NCBI GenBank assembly: GCA_025153445.1
Contig: JANZNS010000006.1
Span: forward strand, 124,001-188,000
DNA length: 64,000 nucleotides
Reading direction: 5' to 3'
From: Marinobacter sp. BGYM27
Lineage (GTDB): Bacteria > Pseudomonadota > Gammaproteobacteria > Pseudomonadales > Oleiphilaceae
Shown here piece by piece: positions 36,510 through 45,678 of the stretch (position 1 is the stretch's first letter; every line of letters starts with the position of its first letter). The notes below the pieces were generated by a model that worked only from the letters and a program-made list of their open reading frames with translations, was not told the DNA's origin and ran no database searches. Position numbers and translations under genes: made by a program.

Positions 36510-37622
36510 ATGAAAATCAAACTGAACAAGCTTGTTGTTGGGGTTAGCGCTTCACTCGCAATGATGGCCTCTGGCGTCACCCAGGCGGACATCAAAATCG
36601 GCATCGCCGGCCCGATGACCGGCGCGGTTGCGCAGTACGGCGACATGCAGTTTTCCGGCGCACGCATGGCGATCGAGCAGATCAATGCCAATGGCGGTGT
36701 AATGGGCGAGAAGCTGGTTGCGGTAGAGCAGGATGACGTTTGTGATCCAAAACAGGCCGTAACGGTTGCCAACAACATGGTCAATGAAGGCGTTCGCTTC
36801 GTTGTCGGCCACCTGTGCTCAAGCTCGACCCAGCCTGCCTCTGACATTTATGAGGACGAAGGCATCCTGATGGTGACGCCTGCGTCAACCAGCCCGGCTA
36901 TCACCGAGCGCGGATACGAGCTGGTATTCCGCACGATCGGCCTGGACAGCATGCAAGGCCCTGTCGCCGGCAAGTACATTGCCAGCCAGAAACCTGAACG
37001 TGTTGCCGTTATCCACGACAAACAGCAGTACGGTGAAGGCATCGCAAGCGCTGTTAAATCAACGCTGGAAGACGACGGCATTGACGTTGTGATGTATGAA
37101 GGCATCACCGCCGGCCAGAAAGACTTTTCATCACTGGTCACCAAGCTCAAGAAAGAAAACGTTGATTTCGTCTACTACGGCGGCTATCACCCGGAACTGG
37201 GTCTGATCCTGCGCCAGGCTCAACAGGCTAAGCTGGACGCCAAGTTCATGGGCCCTGAGGGCGTTGGCAACAAGGACATCAACACCATCGCCGGCGACGC
37301 CGCTGAAGGCCTGCTGGTAACCCTGCCACCAAGCTTCGATGAGAAAGCCGAAAACAAGTCGCTGGTCGATGCCTTTGCTAAAAAAGGTGAAGACCCTTCA
37401 GGTCCATTCGTGCTGACTTCGTACACAGCTGTTCAATTGATTGCTGACGGTATCGAAAAGGCTGACTCAAAAGACCCGATCGACGTTGCCAAAGCTCTGC
37501 GCGCCAACACCTTCAAGACTCCGATTGGCGACGTCGCGTATGACAAAAACGGCGATCTGAAATCTTTTGAGTTTGTTGTGTACGAATGGCATTCAGATGG
37601 CAGCAAAACTCCGGTAAAATGA
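36510..37622 (+). CDS. livJ: branched-chain amino acid ABC transporter, periplasmic binding protein
   Basis: High-affinity solute receptor of the LIV-I type, 370 residues. A signal peptide ends at SGVTQA-DIKIG. The mature protein starts KIGIAGPMTGAVAQYGDMQFSGARMAIEQIN, the classic type I periplasmic-binding fold, with CDPKQAVTVANNMV and LCSSSTQPASDIYEDEG later. It probably binds leucine, isoleucine and valine, although related proteins bind other amino acids or amides. It heads livJHMGF; a terminator-like hairpin separates it from the permeases, which would keep the receptor more abundant than the rest. Confidence 0.93.
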   Translation: MKIKLNKLVVGVSASLAMMASGVTQADIKIGIAGPMTGAVAQYGDMQFSGARMAIEQINANGGVMGEKLVAVEQDDVCDPKQAVTVANNMVNEGVRFVVGHLCSSSTQPASDIYEDEGILMVTPASTSPAITERGYELVFRTIGLDSMQGPVAGKYIASQKPERVAVIHDKQQYGEGIASAVKSTLEDDGIDVVMYEGITAGQKDFSSLVTKLKKENVDFVYYGGYHPELGLILRQAQQAKLDAKFMGPEGVGNKDINTIAGDAAEGLLVTLPPSFDEKAENKSLVDAFAKKGEDPSGPFVLTSYTAVQLIADGIEKADSKDPIDVAKALRANTFKTPIGDVAYDKNGDLKSFEFVVYEWHSDGSKTPVK

Positions 37623-37688
37623 GCTCCGTTAATATTCGGTAATGGAAGCAAGGAAAGTTTCAGGGATATCGCCTGCGCTTTCTAACGA

Positions 37689-37722
37689 CACCTTCCCCTC
37701 AAGAGGGGGAAGGTGTTTTTTT
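37689..37722 (+). terminator. terminator-like hairpin between livJ and livH
   Basis: CACCTTCCCC, six-base loop, GGGGAAGGTG followed by seven T. The position after the receptor gene suggests partial termination so that livJ is transcribed more than livHMGF. Confidence 0.85.
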
Positions 37723-37835
37723 GGAACCCTGGGTTGGCTTTTCATGGACGTGAAGCGTTTGAGCTTTCTGCAGCAAGCAGCTTTACTTACCCATGATCGG
37801 ACACCCGGGGTTTTTCATATTCGGAGTTCCCAACA

Positions 37836-38759
37836 ATGCACGACGTACTGTACTTTCTCCAGCAGCTCATAAACGGGCTGACGGTAGGAAGCGCTTATGC
37901 CCTGATAGCCATTGGGTACACAATGGTTTACGGCATTATTGGCATGATCAATTTTGCCCACGGTGAGATTTACATGATTGGCGCCTATATATCGCTGATC
38001 GTCATCACCGGCCTGGCCACGCTAGGTTCCGCGTGGCTTCCACTGGTTCTTCTTGTGGCGCTGATCTGTGCCGTAATTGTCTCCAGCTCGATGGGCTGGG
38101 CAGTTGAGCGTGTTGCCTACCGCCCGGTTCGCGGTCAGCACCGACTGATCCCCCTGATCTCAGCGATCGGCATGTCGATCTTCCTGCAAAACTATGTTCA
38201 TCTCGCCCAGGGCTCGCGCAACATCGGTTTCCCATCACTGATTCAAGGTGGCATCACTATGGGTGCTGAGGATGGCTTCCAGACATCCATTTCCTATATG
38301 CAGATCACCATATTTGTTGTCACCCTGGTCTGCATGACGGCCCTGTCGATGTTTATTTCAAAGTCACGGCTCGGCCGCGCCTGCCGTGCTGTGTCGCAGG
38401 ACCTAAAGATGTCGAACCTGCTAGGCATCGATACCAACCGCATCATCGCCGCCACCTTTGTTATCGGTGCAGCCCTGGCCGCTGTCGCGGGCCTGCTACT
38501 GGGCATGTATTACGGTTCGATTGATCCGCTGTTTGGCTTTATAGCCGGTCTGAAAGCATTCACCGCGGCAGTACTCGGCGGTATAGGCAGTATACCGGGC
38601 GCGATGTTGGGTGGTTTGATCCTGGGCGTTGCCGAGGCTATGACCTCCGGCTACCTGAGTGGTGAATATAAAGATGTGGTTTCCTTTGGCCTACTGATCC
38701 TCATCCTCCTGTTCCGGCCTACCGGGCTCCTCGGCAAACCGGAAGTGGAGAAGATCTGA
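37836..38759 (+). CDS. livH: branched-chain amino acid ABC permease LivH
   Basis: Inner-membrane permease of 307 residues with about eight helices. Family landmarks: [35 protein letters not shown], and the ATPase-contact loop [21 protein letters not shown] followed by [17 protein letters not shown]. It pairs with LivM to form the channel. Its TGA overlaps the livM ATG by one base. Confidence 0.97.
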   Translation: MHDVLYFLQQLINGLTVGSAYALIAIGYTMVYGIIGMINFAHGEIYMIGAYISLIVITGLATLGSAWLPLVLLVALICAVIVSSSMGWAVERVAYRPVRGQHRLIPLISAIGMSIFLQNYVHLAQGSRNIGFPSLIQGGITMGAEDGFQTSISYMQITIFVVTLVCMTALSMFISKSRLGRACRAVSQDLKMSNLLGIDTNRIIAATFVIGAALAAVAGLLLGMYYGSIDPLFGFIAGLKAFTAAVLGGIGSIPGAMLGGLILGVAEAMTSGYLSGEYKDVVSFGLLILILLFRPTGLLGKPEVEKI

Positions 38760-40027
38760 TGGTTGCACAGAATATTAAACACGCATTGTTTTGCGCGGTC
38801 ATCACGCTGATCATTTCTTACCCGATACTGGGGCTTGACCTGATTGCCGAAGGGATCCAGATCAAACTGTCCGGTGCCGATACCAGCACTTACATCGGTA
38901 TCGCTGCGGCTGTTTTGATCGTCTTCCTGTTCCAGCTTTTCAGGCCGGCAATCACTGGCTCACTGAGCGCCATCGGTGCGGCCAACCCGCTCCGCGATCG
39001 CAAACCACTTCCACAGGACAAGCGTGTCAGGCTGGAACGTGCAGCACTGATTCTGATCGTTATCGGCGCGCTACTGTGGCCCTTCTTTGCGTCACGCGGA
39101 TCTGTCGATCTGGCGACACTGGTACTGATTTACATCATGCTGGGCCTGGGCCTGAACGTGGTGGTCGGTCTGGCAGGCTTGCTGGATCTGGGCTACGTTG
39201 CGTTCTACGCTGTGGGCGCCTACACCTTTGCATTGCTGTCGCAGTACTACGACATTTCGTTCTGGGTCGCCCTGCCGCTTGGCGCGCTGCTCGCCGCCGC
39301 CTTCGGTTTTTTGCTCGGCTTTCCGGTGCTCCGTCTGCGAGGGGACTACCTTGCAATCGTCACTCTCGGCTTTGGTGAAATCATCCGTATCCTGCTGAAC
39401 AACCTGACGTCGCTGACCGGCGGCCCCAATGGCGTGGGTGGCATTCCCGACCCCACCCTGTTCGGTATGGAGTTCGGCCGACGCATCAAAACTGAAGGCA
39501 ACACCTCATTCCATGAAGTCTTCAACATCCCGTACAACAGTGATCACAAGGTCATTTTCCTCTACCTTATCGCGCTACTGCTGGCCGTCGTGACACTGGT
39601 TGTCATTCGCCGATTGGTACGGATGCCGGTAGGACGCTCCTGGGAAGCGCTTCGCGAAGATGAGATCGCAGCCCGTTCGCTCGGCATGAGCCGGACCGGC
39701 GTGAAGCTTTCCGCCTTCACCATCGGTGCATTCTTTGCCGGTTTTGCCGGCACCGTGTTTGCTTCCAAGCAGGGCTTTATCAGCCCCGAGTCGTTTGTCT
39801 TCCTGGAGTCGGCCATCATCCTGGCCATTGTCGTTCTGGGCGGCATGGGCTCACAGCTTGGTGTTATTCTGGCGGCTATCGCCGTGACTGTCCTGCCCGA
39901 ACTGGCCCGGGAATTCTCTGAGTACCGCATGCTGATCTTTGGCGCCGCGATGGTGCTGATGATGATCTGGCGGCCCCAGGGACTGCTCCCCATGAGCCGG
40001 GTTCATATTCAATTGAAGCAGGAGTGA
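38759..40027 (+). CDS. livM: branched-chain amino acid ABC permease LivM
   Basis: Second permease, 422 residues. The N-terminal extension of about 120 residues has extra helices, as in the long LivM forms, before the core [31 protein letters not shown]. The ATPase-contact loop is [28 protein letters not shown], and [13 protein letters not shown] follows. Works with LivH and the two ATPases LivG and LivF. Confidence 0.97.
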   Translation: MVAQNIKHALFCAVITLIISYPILGLDLIAEGIQIKLSGADTSTYIGIAAAVLIVFLFQLFRPAITGSLSAIGAANPLRDRKPLPQDKRVRLERAALILIVIGALLWPFFASRGSVDLATLVLIYIMLGLGLNVVVGLAGLLDLGYVAFYAVGAYTFALLSQYYDISFWVALPLGALLAAAFGFLLGFPVLRLRGDYLAIVTLGFGEIIRILLNNLTSLTGGPNGVGGIPDPTLFGMEFGRRIKTEGNTSFHEVFNIPYNSDHKVIFLYLIALLLAVVTLVVIRRLVRMPVGRSWEALREDEIAARSLGMSRTGVKLSAFTIGAFFAGFAGTVFASKQGFISPESFVFLESAIILAIVVLGGMGSQLGVILAAIAVTVLPELAREFSEYRMLIFGAAMVLMMIWRPQGLLPMSRVHIQLKQE

Positions 40028-40033
40028 CGGACA

Positions 40034-40789
40034 ATGCTTGATGTACGCAATCTGTCGATGCGATTTGGCGGCCTGCTGGCAGTGGATGGCGTTTCGCTGG
40101 ACGTAAAAGAGAAAGAGATCGTATCGATTATCGGCCCAAACGGCGCCGGCAAGACGACGGTATTCAACTGCCTGAGCGGCTTCTACCAGCCTTCAGGCGG
40201 CACCATTTCTTTTGAAGGAAAAGAGATCCAGGGCATTCCGGACTACAAGATCTCGCGCCTGGGTCTGGTGCGGACCTTCCAGCATGTGCGGCTGTTTAAC
40301 AGCATGACCGTGGTCGAGAACCTGCTGGTGGCCCAACATCGGCACCTCAACACGAACCTGTTCGCGGGTCTGATCAAAACACCGGCTTACAGGAAGAAGG
40401 AAGAGAAATCCCTCGAGCGCGCAGCATACTGGCTCAAGCAGGTCGGCCTGCTCGACCTGGCCAACCGCGAGGCGGGTAATCTGGCCTACGGCCAGCAGCG
40501 ACGCCTGGAGATCGCGCGCTGCATGGTCACCGAGCCCAGACTGCTGATGCTGGATGAGCCGGCTGCAGGCCTCAACCCGAACGAAACCCGTGAACTCAAT
40601 CAGCTCATCATCAGGCTAAAAGAAGACTACTGTGTCTCCGTTGTCCTGATTGAGCACGACATGAGTCTGGTCATGGACATTTCAGACCGGATTAACGTTA
40701 TCAATCAGGGGCGCCCTCTTGCCTCGGGTACACCGGACGAGATCCGTCAAAACGACGACGTGATCAAAGCCTACCTGGGGGAGGAGTAA
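40034..40789 (+). CDS. livG: branched-chain amino acid ABC transporter ATPase LivG
   Basis: ABC ATPase of 251 residues. Walker A IGPNGAGKTTVFNCLSG, the family-specific LVRTFQHVRLFNSMTVVENLLV, signature LAYGQQRRLEIARCM (Gly-Gln-Gln type, as usual in LivG), Walker B LLMLDEPAAGLNP and the switch His in VVLIEHDMSLVMD. It lies six bases after livM and eight before livF. Confidence 0.97.
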   Translation: MLDVRNLSMRFGGLLAVDGVSLDVKEKEIVSIIGPNGAGKTTVFNCLSGFYQPSGGTISFEGKEIQGIPDYKISRLGLVRTFQHVRLFNSMTVVENLLVAQHRHLNTNLFAGLIKTPAYRKKEEKSLERAAYWLKQVGLLDLANREAGNLAYGQQRRLEIARCMVTEPRLLMLDEPAAGLNPNETRELNQLIIRLKEDYCVSVVLIEHDMSLVMDISDRINVINQGRPLASGTPDEIRQNDDVIKAYLGEE

Positions 40790-40796
40790 GCACACT

Positions 40797-41498
40797 ATGC
40801 TGACACTCGAAAATATTCATACGCATTACGGTAAAATTGAAGCACTCCACGGTGTCTCGGTGGAAATCAATGAGGGTGAAATTGTCTCGCTGATCGGCGC
40901 CAATGGCGCCGGCAAGACCACCCTGCTAATGACGGTTTGTGGCGACCCCCAGGCCAGTTCTGGCCGGGTCATCTTCCGTGGGGAGGATATTACCCACAAA
41001 TCAACCTCAGAGATCATGCGCTCCGGTATCGCGATCGTGCCTGAAGGGCGCCGGGTCTTCTCGGGTTTGACTGTTGAAGAAAACCTCCATATGGGGGGCT
41101 TTTTCCAGGACAAGGACACTAATCGCAAAACCCAGGATTACGTCTTTGATCTGTTTCCGCGCCTGAAGGAACGCCGCAGTCAGCGGGCTGGCACAATGTC
41201 CGGTGGTGAACAACAGATGCTGGCGATCGGCCGGGCACTGATGACCAGGCCCAAGATGATCATTCTGGATGAGCCCTCACTCGGTCTTGCGCCGATCATC
41301 ATCCGACAGATTTTCGACATTATCGGCAGCCTTCGCGATGAAGGCATGACCGTCTTTCTGGTGGAGCAAAACGCCAAACAGGCGCTTAAACTGGCCGATC
41401 GCGGGTATGTACTCGAAACCGGACGCATCCGGCTTCAGGATACCGGCGCTAATCTGCTGGCAAATGAAGATGTTCAGAAGGCCTATCTGGGCGGCTGA
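40797..41498 (+). CDS. livF: branched-chain amino acid ABC transporter ATPase LivF
   Basis: Second ABC ATPase, 233 residues. Walker A IGANGAGKTTLLMTVCG, the LivF segment GIAIVPEGRRVFSGLTVEENLHMG, signature GTMSGGEQQMLAIGRALM, Walker B IILDEPSLGLAP and switch region TVFLVEQNAKQALKLADR. It closes the operon and is followed by a perfect palindromic terminator. Confidence 0.97.
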   Translation: MLTLENIHTHYGKIEALHGVSVEINEGEIVSLIGANGAGKTTLLMTVCGDPQASSGRVIFRGEDITHKSTSEIMRSGIAIVPEGRRVFSGLTVEENLHMGGFFQDKDTNRKTQDYVFDLFPRLKERRSQRAGTMSGGEQQMLAIGRALMTRPKMIILDEPSLGLAPIIIRQIFDIIGSLRDEGMTVFLVEQNAKQALKLADRGYVLETGRIRLQDTGANLLANEDVQKAYLGG

Positions 41499-41516
41499 AA
41501 CTGCCAATCCAGACAT

Positions 41517-41546
41517 AAAAAAGCCGGGCAATTGCCCGGCTTTTTT
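41517..41546. terminator. bidirectional terminator after livF
   Basis: A perfect 30-base palindrome: AAAAAAGCCGGGCAA followed by its exact reverse complement. T tracts face both ways, serving livF and the convergent lipoprotein gene. Confidence 0.92.
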
Positions 41547-41564
41547 ATCAAAGGCTACCGCGTT

Positions 41565-41996
41565 TTACTTAACGCTTTTGATGGTGCCCTTATAGCCTTC
41601 AACGGTCACGTCGATGGTGCCGTAAACAAAGTAATCTTTCTTCTTTACAGTATAACGTGGTGCAACGATTACGTCGGCGCCAGAACCTTTAATCGCGTTA
41701 TATGCCGCAGCTGCCTTAACCGGGGCAACCATGTCCAGCGCCGCCAGCGGTGATGAACCAGAATTCGCACCGTATGCAACGCCATCTGCATATTCAGTTT
41801 CGCCACCAACGGTGAAGAACAGAATTTTGGTAGCAGAAGAAGTGCCGGTGATCTTTTCGCCCACTTCAATGTCAGCGTTGATGTCAGTGCCCACAGTACC
41901 AGCAAGTGGAACCGGCGTAGAACTAACGTTGAGAGAGCTACAACCGGTCAGAGCGCCTGCCAGCAAAAGGCTGGATGCAATAAGAGCTTTTTTCAC
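41565..41996 (-). CDS. TRL-like lipoprotein, unknown function
   Basis: Secreted lipoprotein of about 143 residues. The signal peptide KKALIASSLLLAGALTGC-SS has a clear lipobox. The mature part (IEVGEKITGTSSATKILFF, GDNS-poor, ADVIVAPRYTVKKKDYFVYG, TIDVTVEGYKGTIKS) resembles the TRL-like family, small envelope lipoproteins of unknown role. I prefer the GTG at 41996: GGAG lies nine bases upstream and a start there gives a normal short signal peptide. An ATG 15 bases earlier lacks a ribosome site. Confidence 0.75.
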   Translation of the reverse strand: MKKALIASSLLLAGALTGCSSLNVSSTPVPLAGTVGTDINADIEVGEKITGTSSATKILFFTVGGETEYADGVAYGANSGSSPLAALDMVAPVKAAAAYNAIKGSGADVIVAPRYTVKKKDYFVYGTIDVTVEGYKGTIKSVK

Positions 41997-42298
41997 AACT
42001 ACTTTCTCCATGTGTCATGTATTTGCCATCTTGGCGGGCGCGACTATATCGAACAGAAGTCCATATTACAAACAGTTCCATTAAATGATTTTTTAAATTC
42101 TTTTTGGAATAAATGACGTCACCGTGTTCATTTTTTTCTTCTACAATCAGTAAATTAAAAGCGCGTCATCGTCACCGAATAAAATTTTTCGTCTATACTC
42201 CGTAGAACGGTCATGCATTGCCATGAAGGTGACTCGACATGAGGGCCGTTAGTCATAGTGTTTTTACATCGATGAAAAACAGAACAAGGAGTTGGACT

Positions 42299-42760
42299 AT
42301 GAAAAAATTGATCGCAGGAGCCATTCTGTTAGGTGCTTCAAGCATGGCATTTGCTCAGCCAGGCTGTGGCGTCGGCGCCATGATCTGGAAGGGCCAGTCA
42401 GGTGCAGCACCGCATATCCTTGCGGCAACCACCAACGGTACTTTTGGTAACCAGACATTTGGTATGACCACCGGTACCCTGGGCTGTGACACAAACGAAG
42501 CCGTCAAGTCCCTGGCCATGTACATGGATAGCAACATCGACAAGATTGCCCGTGACATGTCCCGTGGCGAAGGCGAAAACCTCGAAACTCTGGCTGTGCT
42601 GCTGGGTGTAGAGGCCTCTGATCGCGACGCGTTCCGTCAGACAATGCAGAACAACTTTGCAAGCGTATTCCCTTCATCAGAAACAACGTCAGATGAAGCG
42701 GTTACTGCAATTGTCGCAGTACTCGAGTCTCACGAAACACTGCGCAAGTACGTTTCGTAA
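42299..42760 (+). CDS. DUF3015 family secreted protein
   Basis: Protein of 153 residues with a signal peptide (MKKLIAGAILLGASSMAFAQ). The mature start PGCGVGAMIWKGQSGAAPHILAATTNG and the LGCDTNEAVKSLAMYMDSNIDKIARDM segment match the DUF3015 family, periplasmic proteins of unknown function with two conserved cysteines that may form a disulfide. AAGGAG lies seven bases before the ATG at 42299. It directly precedes a DUF4105 gene, a pairing I have seen in other gammaproteobacteria. Confidence 0.85.
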   Translation: MKKLIAGAILLGASSMAFAQPGCGVGAMIWKGQSGAAPHILAATTNGTFGNQTFGMTTGTLGCDTNEAVKSLAMYMDSNIDKIARDMSRGEGENLETLAVLLGVEASDRDAFRQTMQNNFASVFPSSETTSDEAVTAIVAVLESHETLRKYVS

Positions 42761-42843
42761 ATCAGTATTATCTCAGGGACTGAATACGCACCAGGGACGG
42801 TGCGCCAAAGGCTATTTGCTCCCCCGGACTGATTCAGAACCTC

Positions 42844-44739
42844 ATGCAGCGATTTCTCAAATCGGGGCTAAGCCCCTGTCTGGCATTTGTATTCGTCACC
42901 AGCGCGACTGTTCCCGTTTATGCCGACGAGCCTCATCAGGCCGCCCCGGATACCGCCGCCCTAGCCCTGATGCCATCCTGGCTGACACTATTAAGCTATC
43001 GACCTGACCGACTATCACCGGGTTACACCTCACAGGCAGATGATCCTGAGTTCTTTCTCAGCCCAGACGGAAAAACATCGCCCCAGGCTGAACTTGAGGC
43101 AACACTGAAAGCCATACAGGCTCCCGGCGGCGGTGATGATCACGCCCGCTGCAGGTTCCCCGCCAGAGACCGCTGGCTACGAGAACAACTGGACCTGCCT
43201 CTCACACAGGTCAACTGCCCGACCTATGACGAGTGGCGCAGCACCCTCAATACCGAGACGGTCACACTGGTATTTGCCGCGTCGTACCTGAACAGCCCTT
43301 CCTCGATGTTCGGACATACTTTTTTAAGGCTCGATCCACCAAACCGTTCTGAAGAAGCGGATCTGTTGCTGGCCAGCACAATATCTTACGCCGCTGATGC
43401 TGCAGCCCATGACAGCGAATTGATGTTTGCGTACCGGGGCATTTTCGGCGGCTATCCCGGCATTACCACCGTCCAGCCCTACTACGAAAAAATCCGACTG
43501 TACTCAGACATCGAAAACCGGGACCTGTGGGAATATCAACTCAACCTGACGCCCGAAGAAACCAGCACATTGATGGCACACGCCTGGGAAATCAAAGATC
43601 ACAATTTCGATTACTATTTCTTTGACGAAAACTGCGCTTACCGCCTGCTTGCCCTGATTGACGTCGCTCGCCCCGGCACCCATTTGCTGGATGAAGTGAA
43701 CACCCACGCTATTCCTTCAGACACGGTGCGATGGGTGGTGGATCACGATCTGGTCGCGTCTGTTCGCTATCGCCCTTCATCAGCCACGGTGGTTCAGACT
43801 TACCTTGATCAGCTATCGTCAGAACAACGCGAGCATGCCGCTGCACTGGCCAGTGGCGACATATCGGTTGATGATCAACGCATCACCGACCTTGCCAACG
43901 ATGAGCAGGCACAAGTGCTGGACGCCACCTATGAATACGTGCGCTACCAGACTCAGGCAGAAAAGTGGCCCCGTGAACGCTCTGCTTCATTATCTTACTC
44001 ACTGCTAAAAGCACGAAGCGAACTGGGCCATGAAACACCCCTGCCCCAGCCACCTGAACCCGAAGTGCGGGATGATCAGGGACATGACACATTCCGAATC
44101 AGCGCGCTCGGCGGCCAGCAGGGTTCTCGCAACTTCGCTCAGCTCACATTGAGACCCGCCTACCATGATCTTCTGGATCCACCGGAAGGTTATCGCAGCG
44201 GCGCGCAACTCCAGTTCCTTCGACTGGATGCTCGCCTGTATACGGACAATGATGAACTCCAGGTCGAGCAATTGACGGCAGTGGAAATTCGCTCGCTGTC
44301 CATCCGTGATCAGTTCTTCTCGCCACTGTCGTGGCAGGTCGGATTTGGCGGACGGAGAGCAGAGATTGAGTCGGGCAAACGCATATTTACCCCCTATCTC
44401 GATGGAGGTGCAGGCGGAGGCTGGGCGATCACCGACCAAAGCCAGGTGTTCGCAATGGCCACAGCAGACGTTGAAATTGACAATGATCTGGACAAAGGGT
44501 TTGACGCAGCACCTGGCGCGGATTTTGGCGCTTTCTACCAGGGCCACACGCTGAGCGCCAAAGGAGGTCTGCGCACCAAGGCATGGCTGATCGGCGGCCA
44601 GCACAGGGAAGACAGCGTTTATGCTGACGCCAGCTGGCATATCCGTCGCGACCTCAGCCTGACAACCGGCTGGGAAAGACGCCACCAATTTGAAAGGTAC
44701 GAAACCCGATGGCAGCTAGGACTGAACATTTATTTTTAA
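42844..44739 (+). CDS. DUF4105 envelope protein with beta-barrel-like C-terminal part
   Basis: Protein of 631 residues with a signal peptide ending VPVYA-DEP. Residues of about 120-290 match DUF4105 (LVFAASYLNSPSSMFGHTFLRLD, FDYYFFDENCAYRLLALID); the Ser/His/Cys positions make a papain-like (NlpC-type) hydrolase active site a fair guess. The C-terminal 200 residues alternate short strands and end in the aromatic RWQLGLNIYF, suggesting an outer-membrane beta-barrel or barrel-associated domain. Enzymatic role not shown. It overlaps the downstream hydrolase gene by 31 bases if the latter starts at 44709. Confidence 0.82.
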   Translation: MQRFLKSGLSPCLAFVFVTSATVPVYADEPHQAAPDTAALALMPSWLTLLSYRPDRLSPGYTSQADDPEFFLSPDGKTSPQAELEATLKAIQAPGGGDDHARCRFPARDRWLREQLDLPLTQVNCPTYDEWRSTLNTETVTLVFAASYLNSPSSMFGHTFLRLDPPNRSEEADLLLASTISYAADAAAHDSELMFAYRGIFGGYPGITTVQPYYEKIRLYSDIENRDLWEYQLNLTPEETSTLMAHAWEIKDHNFDYYFFDENCAYRLLALIDVARPGTHLLDEVNTHAIPSDTVRWVVDHDLVASVRYRPSSATVVQTYLDQLSSEQREHAAALASGDISVDDQRITDLANDEQAQVLDATYEYVRYQTQAEKWPRERSASLSYSLLKARSELGHETPLPQPPEPEVRDDQGHDTFRISALGGQQGSRNFAQLTLRPAYHDLLDPPEGYRSGAQLQFLRLDARLYTDNDELQVEQLTAVEIRSLSIRDQFFSPLSWQVGFGGRRAEIESGKRIFTPYLDGGAGGGWAITDQSQVFAMATADVEIDNDLDKGFDAAPGADFGAFYQGHTLSAKGGLRTKAWLIGGQHREDSVYADASWHIRRDLSLTTGWERRHQFERYETRWQLGLNIYF

Positions 44740-45614
44740 TCATAGGCCGGGCAGGTATCACCTCAAGCGGAAGGATATTAACCAAAGCGCTCGTGATGGC
44801 ATCGACTCTGCTACTTGGCGGTTGCTCCGGGTTGTTTTTCTTTCCCGATCAGACGGTCTACATTACTCCGGATCGCCTCAACCTGACCTTTGACGATGTC
44901 TACATTGACACCCCGGATGGCGAACGCCTCCATGGCTGGTGGCTACCCGCCAAAGCGGGAGACGAAGACCTGGAAGGGACCGTGTATTACCTCCACGGCA
45001 ATGCCCAGAACATCAGCAGCCATTTGCTTAATGTCGCCTGGCTGCCGGAACGGGGCTACAACGTCTTCCTTTTGGATTACCGGGGATTTGGCCAGTCAAC
45101 GGGCTCACCCGACATAGACGGCGCTCTCCACGACGTCGAAACCGGAATGCGGTGGCTCACCACTCACCACAAGGGCCCTTACGTTCTGCTCGGGCAAAGT
45201 CTTGGTGGCGGCCTCGGGATCATGCTCGCCAGCGAATGGACGCGCAGAGGCGAACAACCACCGCTCTCTGCGGTTATTATAGACAGCAGCTTCAGTGGCT
45301 TTCGTGCAATCGCCCGGGAAAAACTGGACTCTTTCTGGCTGACCTGGCCGTTTCAGGTTCCGCTGAGCTGGACGATCCCTGATGAGTTCGAAGGGATTGA
45401 CCATATTCGAAACATCAGCCCAGTGCCGCTACTGATCGTTCACAGTACGCGGGATGGCATTATCCCTTTCCACAACGGTTTTGAACTTTACGATGCCGCG
45501 AGTGATCCCAAAGATTTCTTGCGCACCGATACTCCTCACGCCGCGACGTTTGTTATACCGGCCTACCGCGACAAGGCCATCGAGTTTCTGGACAAAGCAC
45601 TCAGTCATCAGTAA
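44709..45614 (+). CDS. alpha/beta-hydrolase lipoprotein (BEM46/YfhR-like)
   Basis: Secreted or membrane-anchored serine hydrolase of 301 residues. The N-terminus ends in a lipobox (STLLLGGC-SG). The fold landmarks are TVYYLHGNAQNIS (oxyanion region), nucleophile elbow LLGQSLGGGLGIML, acid STRDGIIPFHNG and the catalytic His in DTPHAATFV. It resembles the BEM46/DUF-type hydrolases often next to DUF4105 genes. The true start is uncertain: ATG 44709 lies within the previous gene; a shorter GTG/ATG start near 44793 leaves too short a signal peptide. Confidence 0.8.
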   Translation: MAARTEHLFLIIGRAGITSSGRILTKALVMASTLLLGGCSGLFFFPDQTVYITPDRLNLTFDDVYIDTPDGERLHGWWLPAKAGDEDLEGTVYYLHGNAQNISSHLLNVAWLPERGYNVFLLDYRGFGQSTGSPDIDGALHDVETGMRWLTTHHKGPYVLLGQSLGGGLGIMLASEWTRRGEQPPLSAVIIDSSFSGFRAIAREKLDSFWLTWPFQVPLSWTIPDEFEGIDHIRNISPVPLLIVHSTRDGIIPFHNGFELYDAASDPKDFLRTDTPHAATFVIPAYRDKAIEFLDKALSHQ

Positions 45615-45624
45615 ATCGCAGACA

Positions 45625-45662
45625 TAAAAAAACCGCGCCGGAATCAACCGCCGCGGTTTTTT
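45625..45662. terminator. bidirectional terminator between hydrolase and pnp
   Basis: AAAAAACCGCG and CGCGGTTTTTT pair around a 14-base middle. T tracts face both ways, ending the plus-strand hydrolase transcript and the minus-strand pnp transcript. Confidence 0.85.
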
Positions 45663-45678
45663 CTATTCAGTGCCTGTA

